From Atlanticothrix silvestris CENA357 (GTDB lineage Bacteria; Cyanobacteriota; Cyanobacteriia; Cyanobacteriales; Nostocaceae): a stretch of 64,000 nucleotides of DNA. The stretch's first letter is position 1, and each line of letters opens with the position of its first letter. The DNA lies in NCBI RefSeq assembly GCF_016056295.1, contig NZ_JAECZB010000011.1:30496-94495 (forward strand). The letters are read 5' to 3'. Below are positions 27,530 to 36,496 of the stretch, one piece after another. A model generated the notes under the pieces. That model was not told the DNA's origin, searched no databases, and saw only the letters and a program-made list of their open reading frames with translations. The position numbers were made by a program, and so were the translations under genes.

Positions 27530-29335
27530 CTATTTTTCCACATCAAACGCATCTGCTAAATCCAGAGTTTCTTCTAAATCTGAATCACTCTCTTCCAAAT
27601 CCAATGTCATCTGTCTAGATACGGATTCTAATTTGAAATCACCTTTCTTAGATACATAATCAACAAGCTTAATCCAATCAATACGACCGTTTATAGTAAA
27701 ATATTGCATGAATTCAAAAGTCATTTCATTAACTTTTGCATCAAGAGTAGACTTAAAAAGTTCATCCTTTTTTCTGGCTTCTTCTCCGATAGGAACAATT
27801 ATTGCTTGGTAAAGATTGGCATCTTCTGAAACAAATTCCCAGAATTCTTGACCAGCGTATTTAAAATATGTTTTTTCGGAGTCTATATCTTCTTTGAAAG
27901 GATTATTATCCTTGCCATACATACAACCATTAACAGCGATGATATTACTAGTTATGCCTTGTGTTCTCAAGGAATGTCTTGCTTTTTTTAAATTGTCTTT
28001 CATCTTGTTAATTTGGTCAGCATTGCCCCAATTTGTACCGGATTTGATACCTACAATATAATAATTTTCATCTCGTTGAAACTCTAAGTCAATACTGTTT
28101 AGTTTTGATTTAAAACCACCATACAAAGATTCAGATATATGTATTGCAAAGCCCTCTAATAAATTTCCAAAGATAGTTTCTTCTTGTGAGGAAAGAAATG
28201 CAGTAATTATGCTGTCAACAAAATCTTGACCACGTTCAATATTTTTGGCTTTAAATAAATAAGGGTTTTTACGCTTAATAACATCTTTGAGTTTTAATTT
28301 GCTCAATTTCTCAAATCTCTTGTCATAGAAAGGTTTAAGGACATGCTGAATCAAATAGTCATGATAGATTTCATAACCTGAGCCGACCACATTTAATTCC
28401 TCATTGTATTGGTTATTTTTTTTCAAAACTTGAGTATTGGAAACTGCTTTTTTAATATTTATTTCTGCAAGCTGACAATATTCTCTTTTAATCTCAATTC
28501 CTACATAATTTCTACCCAGCTCTTTAGCAGCCACACAAGATGTTCCTGAACCAGTAAATGGGTCAAGAACTACATCATCTAAATCAGTGAATAGCTTTAT
28601 GAACCATGAAGGAAGAGTTTTAGGAAAAGCTGCACTATGGTTCTTATTACCACATTCAGTTGCTAAATGTAAAACATTGGTTGGATAAGCCATTTTACGC
28701 TCCGCCCAATTAGATATATTCTTACCAAACCCACTTTCAACTTTAGAATTATCGCGTCTTCTATCAGTCTCACTCAGATTCTTGAGACGTGACTTTGCCC
28801 AATCTCCCATAGGAACCATGACAGATTCCTGATACATCTTAAATTTCTTTTGCTTATTAAAGTGTAAACAACGCTCCCAGGAGTCACGGAAGCGATTAGA
28901 CCACTTGCCAGGATAACTATTTTTCTTATGCCATATATATTCTTCAGTCCATAACCATCCTTGTTTCTGCATTCCTAAAATTAAATTCAACACATATGGA
29001 TGTCTTTCCCCATTAACAACTTTCTCCTTAATATTAAGGATGAAGGAACCTTCTGATTTTAGAACTCTTTTGAATTCTAAAGCTCTTGTAAGGAACCAGT
29101 CTGTATATTCATCTGGAGAAATTCCTCCATAAGTTTGTTTTCGACTATCAGCATACGGAGGCGAGGTAATAATTAAATCAACGCTTGCAGAAGGCAGCTT
29201 TTGTAATGTCTTTAAACAATCACCGAGAATAAGTTTATTCTGCCAGCTTTGCGGATTATCCTGGTCTATTAACCCCAAATCCTGAATAAGAATTTCCTCA
29301 GATTCTAAGGTAATATTTAGTGCTGCTTCTACCAT
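27530..29335 (-). CDS. Fused DNA methyltransferase and EcoO109I/PmeII-like restriction endonuclease
   Basis: 601 aa from the ATG at 29335; a TTG at 29371 would add 12 residues. The N-terminal ~300 residues form an amino-methyltransferase with motif IV TSPPY (57-61) ahead of motif I DPFTGSGT (258-265), i.e. beta-class order, which methylates exocyclic N4-cytosine or N6-adenine. The C-terminal ~270 residues match my knowledge of EcoO109I/PmeII-type endonucleases: KNPYLFKAKN (356-365), SSQEETIFGNLLEG, IDLEF (415-419) and GIKSGTNWGN (429-438) with the PD-(D/E)XK Asp and Lys. One polypeptide may therefore modify and cut. The site is unknown. It lies beside two tRNA genes, a common insertion position. 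Confidence 0.88.
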   Translation of the reverse strand: MVEAALNITLESEEILIQDLGLIDQDNPQSWQNKLILGDCLKTLQKLPSASVDLIITSPPYADSRKQTYGGISPDEYTDWFLTRALEFKRVLKSEGSFILNIKEKVVNGERHPYVLNLILGMQKQGWLWTEEYIWHKKNSYPGKWSNRFRDSWERCLHFNKQKKFKMYQESVMVPMGDWAKSRLKNLSETDRRRDNSKVESGFGKNISNWAERKMAYPTNVLHLATECGNKNHSAAFPKTLPSWFIKLFTDLDDVVLDPFTGSGTSCVAAKELGRNYVGIEIKREYCQLAEINIKKAVSNTQVLKKNNQYNEELNVVGSGYEIYHDYLIQHVLKPFYDKRFEKLSKLKLKDVIKRKNPYLFKAKNIERGQDFVDSIITAFLSSQEETIFGNLLEGFAIHISESLYGGFKSKLNSIDLEFQRDENYYIVGIKSGTNWGNADQINKMKDNLKKARHSLRTQGITSNIIAVNGCMYGKDNNPFKEDIDSEKTYFKYAGQEFWEFVSEDANLYQAIIVPIGEEARKKDELFKSTLDAKVNEMTFEFMQYFTINGRIDWIKLVDYVSKKGDFKLESVSRQMTLDLEESDSDLEETLDLADAFDVEK

Positions 29336-29543
29336 AACTAAACTTCTTAGACTGAAATTTTGCTTAGCCAAAATATACTAAAAACAAGTATGCGGCGTTC
29401 TAATCTACCCTAAAAAGTGTACAGAACGCTATAATAGTGCTGCAAAAAACAAGGTACTATTACATTCATTAGTTCATTTGAACTCTAATTACTTAGAATG
29501 AACTACAGCTAGAGAAACTTTCACAATAAAAAATAATTTAAAA

Positions 29544-29615
29544 AGCCCGTGACGAGGATTGAACTCGTGACCTCACCCTTACCAAGGGTGTGCTCTACCA
29601 CTGAGCCACACGGGC
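29544..29615 (-). tRNA. trnT-GGU: tRNA-Thr (GGT)
   Basis: A 72-nt cloverleaf read on the minus strand. The acceptor GCCCGTG pairs with CACGGGC, the D-loop is AGTGGTA, the anticodon stem CACCC/GGGTG encloses TTGGTAA with anticodon GGT, and the T-arm is ACGAG TTCAATC CTCGT. The 3' CCA is not encoded. Confidence 0.97.
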
Positions 29616-29676
29616 AAACTGTTTTTGAATTTTAGATTTTGAATTTTATAAAAATTCAAAATCTAAAAATTGAAGG

Positions 29677-29759
29677 TGGGCCGGGCTGGATTTGAACCAG
29701 CGTAGGCGTAAACCAACGGATTTACAGTCCGTCTCCATTAACCACTCGGACACCGACCC
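29677..29759 (-). tRNA. trnY-GUA: tRNA-Tyr (GTA)
   Basis: An 83-nt class II tRNA on the minus strand with a long variable arm. The acceptor GGGTCGG pairs with CCGGCCC (one G-T pair), the anticodon loop is CTGTAAA with anticodon GTA, and the T-loop is TTCAAAT. It lies 61 bp upstream of tRNA-Thr on the same strand, so the two are probably co-transcribed. It is a queuosine target, matching the tgt gene in this window. Confidence 0.97.
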
Positions 29760-29824
29760 GCATGTCCTACGATTGACAATAGTAGCATCATCTTTTAAAA
29801 CTTGCAAGCCCTTAAAAAATTCTT

Positions 29825-29866
29825 TGTGAGAAACCGGGTTTGCTTTTGCAAACCCGGTTTCTCACA
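29825..29866 (-). terminator. Long perfect hairpin after the ABC exporter gene
   Basis: A 19-bp perfect stem (29825-29843 with 29848-29866, loop TTTT) containing GAGAAACCGGGTTTGC. On the minus strand it begins one base after the exporter stop and is followed by AAGAATTTTTT. It fits a terminator. The GAGAAACCGGGTTT core also resembles dispersed Nostoc repeats, so it may be a repeat used as a terminator. Confidence 0.8.
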
Positions 29867-29867
29867 G

Positions 29868-31685
29868 CTAATTCAGAAGTTCTCCTGTTTCTTGTAGGGA
29901 GTGTAAGCGGCGGTAAATACCTTCATGACGTAAAAGTTCATCGTGGCTACCTACTTCTACAATCTTGCCTTGATCTAAAACTACAATTTTATCGGCTTCC
30001 CGTACTGTACTCAGACGGTGGGCTATCACGATTGTGGTACAGGTTCCCTGGATTGATCGCATTGCTAGCTGAATTGAACGCTCAGACTCGTAATCTAAAC
30101 TGGAGGTAGCCTCGTCAAAAATCAGCACATCTGGTTCGACTAGCAATGCCCTCGCAATTCCCAAACGCTGTCTTTGTCCTCCAGATAGCCTTACACCACG
30201 TTCTCCGACAACAGTGTAATAACCTTGAGGGAGATGCTGCACTACTTCATCAACTCTGGCAATCCTACAGGCTTCCTGAACCTCTTCAAAAGTAGCATTT
30301 GGTCTGCCATAAGTGAGGTTGTCCAAGACAGTACCGTTAAAAACGTCCACTTCTTGGTGAACGATCGCCAACCTTCGTCTATACTTACCTACATTCAAGG
30401 TGCGAATATCTTGGCCATCCATCAAAATTTGACCTTTTTGAGGCTCAAAATACCGCAACAGCAGTTTCACCAAGGTAGATTTACCAGAACCAGAACGCCC
30501 AACTAAAGCTACTGTTTGGTACGGCTCAATCAATAAGTTGATATCTTGCAAAACTTGACGCTTGTCATCATACCCAAAATTCACATGGGATAACTCAACT
30601 TTGCCAGTGAATTTATATGGTTCTGTCTGGTCTAAATCTTCTAAAAGTCCTGCTGAATCATCTCCGATTGGCTCTTGCAAAAATTCGTGAAACCGCAGCA
30701 TCGAAGAATAACGACGGGCAAAAACTTCTGCCAAGGTGCTAATAGGTTCCAATTCAGCATAAGCCATGCTTGAAAGAGTTAAAGTCATGACAAAATGACC
30801 GATAGAAATTCTACCATTAACTGTTGCAGCTAATGTTAAACCCAAAATTGCAAACACACAAAACTGAATTACAGCTTTTTGCCAAGTCAACAGTTTGACA
30901 TAACCTTTGTGGATGCGATAATCCACTACTGTTAGCTCACGTTCTAATCGTTGTTCTTGTCGTTTAAGTTCTTTTGCTTCTGTAGCAAATGCTTTCACCG
31001 TTTTAATATTGGTGATTAGTTCAGAAGTACGGCTTTCAGTGTCTTCCATGTATTTATCTAGGCGGCTTTCGTGCCAAATCAGCCGTTTCAAAGTTTTAAA
31101 ACTCAAGCTGAGGATAACTACAAAAGAAATCAAATATAAAACCGCAATTCGCCACTCAATCAACAATATAAACACAAAAATTGCCAGCACACGCACCAAT
31201 TTAGGAATCAACTGACCAGCAATTTCGGGATATGTCCACGTATGGTTAGAAATACCTCTTGCTACTCGTCCGGCAATGCGTCCGGGGTTATTTTCATCAT
31301 AAAATTCTAGGGGGAGAGTGAGAATTTTTTCAATAGCTGTTTGGTTCTTATCTCGACGCGCCCTTAAGGCTATATCCCAGTGAAACCAACTAGTGACCCA
31401 AGGTTGTGTGGGCGCTCTAACTACGGTGACAATGAATATTAATCCCAATAAAACCCCTAAAGATAGAGGCTTATTTACTGGATAATTGGTAATGTTTGAA
31501 AAACCTGCGATCGCTCCTTGAAGTGGTTTATCCAAAGGTTGACCAGACAAAACGTTTAAAATCTGTCCAATCGCATAGGGAACAACCAAATCAATAATTT
31601 CGTAAAGACTGGATGCTGCAATACTAAAAACACTCAGCCTCCAGTGGGGACGGAAGTAATTGACAATATCTCTGAATTTTGCCAT
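29868..31685 (-). CDS. ABC exporter, fused permease and ATPase
   Basis: A 605-aa half-transporter that works as a dimer in the membrane. I use the ATG at 31685 (MAKFRDIVNYFRPHW) over the in-frame codon at 31700. About six membrane helices span residues ~20-310 (type I exporter fold). The nucleotide-binding domain has Walker A GRSGSGKST, Q-loop VHQEVDVFNG, signature LSGGQRQRLGIARALL, Walker B VLIFDEATSSLD and H-loop IVIAHRLS, all intact. The substrate is unknown (lipid, peptide or drug type). Confidence 0.93.
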   Translation of the reverse strand: MAKFRDIVNYFRPHWRLSVFSIAASSLYEIIDLVVPYAIGQILNVLSGQPLDKPLQGAIAGFSNITNYPVNKPLSLGVLLGLIFIVTVVRAPTQPWVTSWFHWDIALRARRDKNQTAIEKILTLPLEFYDENNPGRIAGRVARGISNHTWTYPEIAGQLIPKLVRVLAIFVFILLIEWRIAVLYLISFVVILSLSFKTLKRLIWHESRLDKYMEDTESRTSELITNIKTVKAFATEAKELKRQEQRLERELTVVDYRIHKGYVKLLTWQKAVIQFCVFAILGLTLAATVNGRISIGHFVMTLTLSSMAYAELEPISTLAEVFARRYSSMLRFHEFLQEPIGDDSAGLLEDLDQTEPYKFTGKVELSHVNFGYDDKRQVLQDINLLIEPYQTVALVGRSGSGKSTLVKLLLRYFEPQKGQILMDGQDIRTLNVGKYRRRLAIVHQEVDVFNGTVLDNLTYGRPNATFEEVQEACRIARVDEVVQHLPQGYYTVVGERGVRLSGGQRQRLGIARALLVEPDVLIFDEATSSLDYESERSIQLAMRSIQGTCTTIVIAHRLSTVREADKIVVLDQGKIVEVGSHDELLRHEGIYRRLHSLQETGELLN

Positions 31686-31773
31686 GATGCACCTTTCCAA
31701 GAGCGCGATCGTTAGCTTGGAATTTATATACTACATTCGTAATACAATGTAGTCAAGAACCACAACTCTAAAA

Positions 31774-32577
31774 TCACTCTTGAGGAGTATTTGGTACTTG
31801 TGCAGGAAAAAATTCCAAACGATAGCGGTAAAGGGCAGCTGGTCGAGAATCTGCGGTAAAATAATCTGGGTCTTGGGGTGAAAGGTAAACAGCAGTAACT
31901 TGATCTGCTGTTATTGCCGGACTGGATTGAGCAAGTTTTTGGTAGGCGGTAGTTGATTCGACAGAATTGAAATAAGGACGGGAACCACCTTTAAATAATT
32001 GTTGAAATACTTCTGCGGTGATGAAATTACTATCAGAGGTATTTTCCGTACTGCGTGCAGTGACAATAGAAACTAGTTGGCGTTCTCCGCGCAAAAATGT
32101 AATCTGGCGATTAGGTGAATCTGGGTCTACTTTGACAGATAACACAGCTTCATCACCTAGATAAGCTCTTGCCAAATTCAAGCTATTAAACGCTCTATCT
32201 GCTATTAAAATAGATGATTTGTTATTTATTTTAGGGATTAACTTTAAACCAGTAACAGTTGGTTTCTCTAAAACAAATCTGACTAAAAAACTTACAGGCT
32301 GATTTAATTGTTGGCGATTACTTTCAAATCCAGGTGTGACTATATCTGGTGCTAAAGGTGCAGCCAAATCTACCAAAGTACTTGTAACTTGCCAAGAACC
32401 AGCCATCCATTCCGGATAAATCAAATCTCCTGAAGCTGGCTGCACTGAAGTCAATTTTTCCCACTGAGGAAAGTGTGCTAGGCGTTCAGACAATTCCCCT
32501 GCTGTGGCTTTCCCACTCCCACCCAGCAGGAATAAAATAATCAAACAAAAACTCCAAATTGATCTCATAGCAACCAT
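31774..32577 (-). CDS. Secreted DUF6816-like protein
   Basis: 267 aa with a signal peptide (IWSFCLIILFLLGGSGKATA). The mature part contains YPEWMAGSWQVTSTLVDLAA and a C-terminal YRYRLEFFPAQ, which I associate with DUF6816, a cyanobacterial and plastid family of unknown function. It is probably lumenal or periplasmic. Two starts (32577 and 32568 region) give nearly the same protein. It lies 88 bp upstream of the ABC exporter gene on the same strand. Confidence 0.7.
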   Translation of the reverse strand: MVAMRSIWSFCLIILFLLGGSGKATAGELSERLAHFPQWEKLTSVQPASGDLIYPEWMAGSWQVTSTLVDLAAPLAPDIVTPGFESNRQQLNQPVSFLVRFVLEKPTVTGLKLIPKINNKSSILIADRAFNSLNLARAYLGDEAVLSVKVDPDSPNRQITFLRGERQLVSIVTARSTENTSDSNFITAEVFQQLFKGGSRPYFNSVESTTAYQKLAQSSPAITADQVTAVYLSPQDPDYFTADSRPAALYRYRLEFFPAQVPNTPQE

Positions 32578-33070
32578 TAGCCGTTTCTTGTTTAACGTTT
32601 ATTTTTTATTTAGAAAAATTTATTTAGGATAATAATGCACTTGAGCTATTGCTTATTATGCAGCTAGCCAATTACATATTAAAGTATAATTTTCTGTATT
32701 TTACAATACATAAAGCTATTATATAAGTTAGGATGATTTACCATTTCCAAAATGAACTATTAGTGCATCAAAGACTAATTGACGGATAGATTTTCTGTAG
32801 AGACATCAATTTATCGTGTGTCTCTAATCCTCAAAATAAGTTTGACAGACTACTATTACATAATTTTGCCAAAAAGGCTATCACTACAAGGTGTTAGTGA
32901 GATTAGCAATAAGAGGATGTCAATAGTGTACAATTCCATAAAATACCGGTTGTCTGATCTTGAGGATGCTCCTCTTAATAGCGAATGTAATTGCTTTGCA
33001 AATTATATTATTGGAAAATAATATTGACTTTTAGATTTACCAAAGTACATAAAGACTAAGGAAATAATGA
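32578..33070. other. Very AT-rich spacer before the TIR gene
   Basis: About 490 bp of AT-rich DNA. A TTG-started 80-codon frame at 32779-33021 exists but lacks a ribosome binding site and any recognisable family, so it is not called as a gene; it could be a decayed remnant. No RNA or repeat was recognised. Confidence 0.4.
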
Positions 33071-34165
33071 ATGAACGCACGTAATAGTGAAGTTTGTTTG
33101 CTCTACTCCGAATCTGATAAAGCGATAGCAAATTTACTGGAAGATGCTTTAAACTACTACAGTATTGATATTTGGAAAACCAAAAATATTTCAATCGGAA
33201 GTAAAATTATAAGTGAAACTATCGAGGCATTAAATAAAGCTAAATTTGTTATAGTTTTATGGTCAAATAATTCTATTAAATCTGCTTTATTAAAAGACTT
33301 AGCTTCCGAAGCAAAAAGAAATAAAAAGGTACTAATTCCTGTCCTCATCCAAAGTGTTAGAATTCCTGGGGAATTTTTAGATATCCAACCAGCTAATTTA
33401 ATAAATTGGGATGGAGATCATGAAAACGAACAAATTGTAAAACTTTGGAGGCTTATTCAAGACAAAGTTTTAAAATCTCGCAGTAAGAAAGTAGGATTTA
33501 ATCAAATTATCACTATTCTTAGTATTTTATTAACAGGTATAGGCGTAGTGTTTACCATTACAACTCCAGAAGTTAGATGTTTATTAAAACTACAATGTCC
33601 TGAAAATTTATCTTCTGGGGCTACTTCACAATTACCTTCTGAAACTAATTCACCAAATCCTATTCAAACAACACCTACACCTCAATCTATTATTGAAAAC
33701 CCTCTGATAAATTCAACTCCTACACCTATAGTCAATGACAAAGTAAACTCAACTCCTCAAAAAGAAACACTCACTCCAAAAACTGTTGAAGTAGAAGGGT
33801 TTATTTTTAAACTTCAAGGTTGTAAAAGATCAAATCAAAACGTTAGATGTGATTTATTAATTACAAATACCCTTAAAGATAGAGAACTTAGGTTATATGC
33901 TAATTACCCTAATAGTAAAAGTAAATTTTTGGATATAGAGGGACTCACATATCTTGCTGAATCAATTGAGATTGATGCAGTAAAAGAGACTTCTTATGCT
34001 ACTACACAGTTTATCCAAAATGCTAATGTTAAGCTTAGTGTTAATTTTGGAGAAATTCCTTCACAAATCAATCAAATACAAGTCCTTGATATTCAAGCAG
34101 ATACACTTACACCGCCTAAACCACTCAAAAGTATTCAGTTTCGTGATATTATCCTATCCAAATAA
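33071..34165 (+). CDS. Membrane-anchored TIR-domain protein
   Basis: 364 aa. Residues ~5-135 have the TIR_2 layout: VCLLYSESDKAIANLLEDAL, then KFVIVLWSNNSIKS, then KKVLIPVLIQSVRIPGEF. One membrane helix follows at ~145-165 (IITILSILLTGIGVVFTIT), then a Pro/Thr/Ser-rich linker, then a C-terminal domain of ~130 residues (VEGFIFKLQGCKRSNQNVRC onward) that should face the other side of the membrane. The NADase glutamate expected in S-x-W-x-x-x-E is not in place: the segment reads S71-ALLKDL, with Leu77 or, shifted by one, Asp76. The gene is AT-rich relative to its neighbours and may be acquired. Confidence 0.8.
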   Translation: MNARNSEVCLLYSESDKAIANLLEDALNYYSIDIWKTKNISIGSKIISETIEALNKAKFVIVLWSNNSIKSALLKDLASEAKRNKKVLIPVLIQSVRIPGEFLDIQPANLINWDGDHENEQIVKLWRLIQDKVLKSRSKKVGFNQIITILSILLTGIGVVFTITTPEVRCLLKLQCPENLSSGATSQLPSETNSPNPIQTTPTPQSIIENPLINSTPTPIVNDKVNSTPQKETLTPKTVEVEGFIFKLQGCKRSNQNVRCDLLITNTLKDRELRLYANYPNSKSKFLDIEGLTYLAESIEIDAVKETSYATTQFIQNANVKLSVNFGEIPSQINQIQVLDIQADTLTPPKPLKSIQFRDIILSK

Positions 34166-34180
34166 TTCTAGTTATTTGGA
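34157..34180. terminator. AT-rich hairpin between convergent genes
   Basis: A 9-bp stem (34157-34165 with 34172-34180, 6-nt loop) includes the TIR-gene stop codon and abuts the stop of the convergent ChuX-like gene. It is weakly stable, so termination is possible but not certain. Confidence 0.4.
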
Positions 34181-34585
34181 TTAAAGTTCTGTTGGTAAAG
34201 GTTGCCAAATTTCTCCATACTGTTCTTTTAAAGCTTGCCAAGCTTCTACTTGACCTGGTTCATATTCTCCTGGTTTACCCCATTGTAAAAATAAGCTTAA
34301 AGCAGGCTCTTGTTTCTCATCTAAAAACCGGATGGCATAAGTAGGAAAGTTACCTCTTTTAGCTTCACCTGTTTCAAATTTAACTTGAGTAATTTTGTCC
34401 ATATTCAAGTGAAACTCGAAGCCTTCGGTGTGCATATTGGCATACTTGCCTTTGAGCAATTCAGCATAAAATAGCTTTTCTATTTTGCCGCGTGCTTCTA
34501 ATACAGCAGCACTACTAGTAACAATTAGTCGCAAAGTTCCCAGAGTTTCGCAAGCTTCTAAAAAATCTTTCAAAGTATTACTCAT
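34181..34585 (-). CDS. ChuX/HutX-like heme-related protein
   Basis: A 134-aa soluble protein: TLKDFLEACETLGTLRLIVT, KGKYANMHTEGFEFHLNMDK, GNFPTYAIRFLDEKQEPALS and LFLQWGKPGEYEPGQVEAWQ. The sequence agrees with cyanobacterial proteins I recall as ChuX/HutX family heme-like substrate binders, which are shorter than the proteobacterial ones. Heme handling is inferred from the family only. It is convergent with the TIR gene. Confidence 0.65.
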   Translation of the reverse strand: MSNTLKDFLEACETLGTLRLIVTSSAAVLEARGKIEKLFYAELLKGKYANMHTEGFEFHLNMDKITQVKFETGEAKRGNFPTYAIRFLDEKQEPALSLFLQWGKPGEYEPGQVEAWQALKEQYGEIWQPLPTEL

Positions 34586-34726
34586 AATGTTTATTCAAGA
34601 GTTAAATATCTATTGAGGTACTACTTGTACCAATTCTATGTGAGTTGTGCTTTATTTTCCCACAGGCTGGGGCTTTCCGTATACTTACGACTGGTTTGGA
34701 ATCTCTTGTGTAGCTGAGACGGGAAG

Positions 34727-35476
34727 TCACAGCGGCTTTTGAGTAGGGATACCAGCAGCACGGGGAAATTTAGCTGGTGTGGTTGCTACTTTACGCAAAT
34801 AAAGACAGTGACGGGTGCTTGCACTGAGGGGAGTTGTAAATTTTTCAATGGATTCAATAATGCCACCTAGCTGCTTAAGGGCATTTTCTAGAGCAACTGT
34901 TTCATCTCCTGTCCAGTTACCACGGTAAACTACAGCCAAACCACCCTGTTTGAGTAATGGTAGTGCATATTCTGCACACACAGAAGCTGGCCCGACAGCA
35001 CGTATTAAAGCTAGGTCATAAGTTTGCCGATATTGAGATTGTTGTCCTATTTCTTCGGCTCTACCAATGAGAGTTTCGGCATTAGTTAATCCAAGTTCGC
35101 TCAAGATTTTTTCAAGAAAAATAATTTTTTTCCGAGTTGAATCCATCAGAGTAATTTTGCAATTGGGTGCAGCAATTCTTACGGGAACACCAGGAAAACC
35201 ACCACCAGTGCCAATATCAATCACAGATGCATTTTTTTGAAGAGATGGGATAAATTGCCCTTGTGGCGCAATTCCACGCAAAGAATCCCAAAGATGTTTT
35301 TCCCAAAATTCTTGTGGGTCAGTGATGCGAGTTAAATTAAACTGACGATTACCTTCCAGAATCAATTCATACAAATGTTGGAATTGTACCTGCTGTTGAG
35401 CCGTGGGTTGCCAATTTAGAGTTTGCTGCCAAATTTCTGCCATTTCTGGCAACGAGGGAGTTATTGAGTTTGTCAT
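34727..35476 (-). CDS. rsmG: 16S rRNA (guanine-527-N7)-methyltransferase
   Basis: Adds N7-methyl to G527 of 16S rRNA using SAM; 249 aa. The family signature NLTRITDPQEFWEKHLWDSL, the SAM-binding VIDIGTGGGFPGVPVRI and the segment LIRAVGPASVCAEYALPLL are present. The C-terminus (YLRKVATTPAKFPRAAGIPT) carries the family's conserved KYPR-like motif as KFPRAAG. It is 39 bp after the ECF-type ATPase gene on the same strand, so it may share its transcript. Confidence 0.95.
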   Translation of the reverse strand: MTNSITPSLPEMAEIWQQTLNWQPTAQQQVQFQHLYELILEGNRQFNLTRITDPQEFWEKHLWDSLRGIAPQGQFIPSLQKNASVIDIGTGGGFPGVPVRIAAPNCKITLMDSTRKKIIFLEKILSELGLTNAETLIGRAEEIGQQSQYRQTYDLALIRAVGPASVCAEYALPLLKQGGLAVVYRGNWTGDETVALENALKQLGGIIESIEKFTTPLSASTRHCLYLRKVATTPAKFPRAAGIPTQKPL

Positions 35477-35515
35477 TGGTCAGTTGTTAGTTGTCCCCTT
35501 ACTCCCTAGTGGATT

Positions 35516-36190
35516 TCATGTTGCTGGTTGAGGCTCTTTAATTTTGGCTCTTAACACTGCTGGCTCGACTGATTGTAGTTCACCGTGGTTAAGTGTCCAG
35601 CAATTATCTGCGATCGCTAATAAATCACCAGCATCATGGGTCACTACTAGCAGTGTCCAATCTTGTTTGAGTTTTGCCAATAAATTTACTAGTTGCCGAC
35701 GCATTGACCAATCCAATCCGGCTGTTGGTTCATCCAGTAACAATAAATTTGGCTGGCGAATTAATTGTACCGCTAAAGCTAAACGCCGCTGCTGACCACC
35801 ACTCAATGCATGGGGTGCTGCGGAAAGTGATAAATGCTCTAACCCTACTTCACTCAATGCTTGTCTGACTCGCTCTGACCCTAACTCCGGATGCCCTAAA
35901 CGCAATTCTTCTAAAATCGTACCACCGCAAAAGTGACGCTCTGGAAATTGAAACACCAACCCAGCCAATTGTTGTAGCTGTTCGGCTATCAATTCTTGTT
36001 CTCGCCAAAACACTCCGCCAGAAGTTGGTTCAGCCAGTCCCGATAAAATTTCTAGTAAAGTACTTTTGCCGGAACCACTGGGGCCAATAATCAGACCCAA
36101 CTTCTGGGGTGCTAATTCTAGATTGATTGATTTGAGAATCGCTGAAGGGCAGGCTGTGGGATGATAAATAAGATTTCTGAGATAGAGCAT
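35516..36190 (-). CDS. ABC ATPase, energy-coupling-factor type
   Basis: 224 aa. Walker A is GPSGSGKSTLLE, the Q-loop is VFQFPERHFCGGTILEEL (the FQFPE form is typical of ECF/CbiO ATPases), the signature is ALSGGQQRRLALAVQLI, Walker B is LLLLDEPTAGLD and the switch is VVTHD. It would energise uptake of a vitamin or metal with separate EcfT and S components, none of which is adjacent. It overlaps no gene; rsmG follows. Confidence 0.88.
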   Translation of the reverse strand: MLYLRNLIYHPTACPSAILKSINLELAPQKLGLIIGPSGSGKSTLLEILSGLAEPTSGGVFWREQELIAEQLQQLAGLVFQFPERHFCGGTILEELRLGHPELGSERVRQALSEVGLEHLSLSAAPHALSGGQQRRLALAVQLIRQPNLLLLDEPTAGLDWSMRRQLVNLLAKLKQDWTLLVVTHDAGDLLAIADNCWTLNHGELQSVEPAVLRAKIKEPQPAT

Positions 36191-36496
36191 TTGTTTAAGA
36201 TTACCAAGAATTTGGTGAAGAAATCATTAACTAAGATTAGCTAAACTGAAGATATTCATAGCGCATTACCTGCGTTAATGCTTGAATTTAGCAGGAAAAG
36301 TTGGTTTGTCTTCTCCCATTGTGGCAGACTACCCATTAACAATAGCTACACCAAAATTATGGGAACTTGAAAAAATTACCGAGGTCAATCTTAATAGAAT
36401 TTTTTGGCTGAAACAGAAGTAGGTTAAGACTGAATATTTTTTGCATTTTAAGTAACATATACAACTATTTCAACCGCAATTTTTCTGAGGGCTGCA
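36191..36496. other. Divergent spacer before the TPR protein gene
   Basis: About 305 bp between the ECF-type ATPase and the TPR gene, which are divergent. It is moderately AT-rich and should hold both promoters. No repeat or small gene was seen. Confidence 0.4.

Noticed and set aside
27105-29760. Genomic island with a tRNA attachment site around the fused restriction-modification gene
   Set aside because: The position beside tRNA-Thr is suggestive, but I found no integrase and no direct repeat of the tRNA end near 27.1-27.5 kb.
32779-33021. 80-codon frame before the TIR gene
   Set aside because: TTG start, no ribosome binding site, AT-driven composition and no recognisable family; kept only as part of the spacer.
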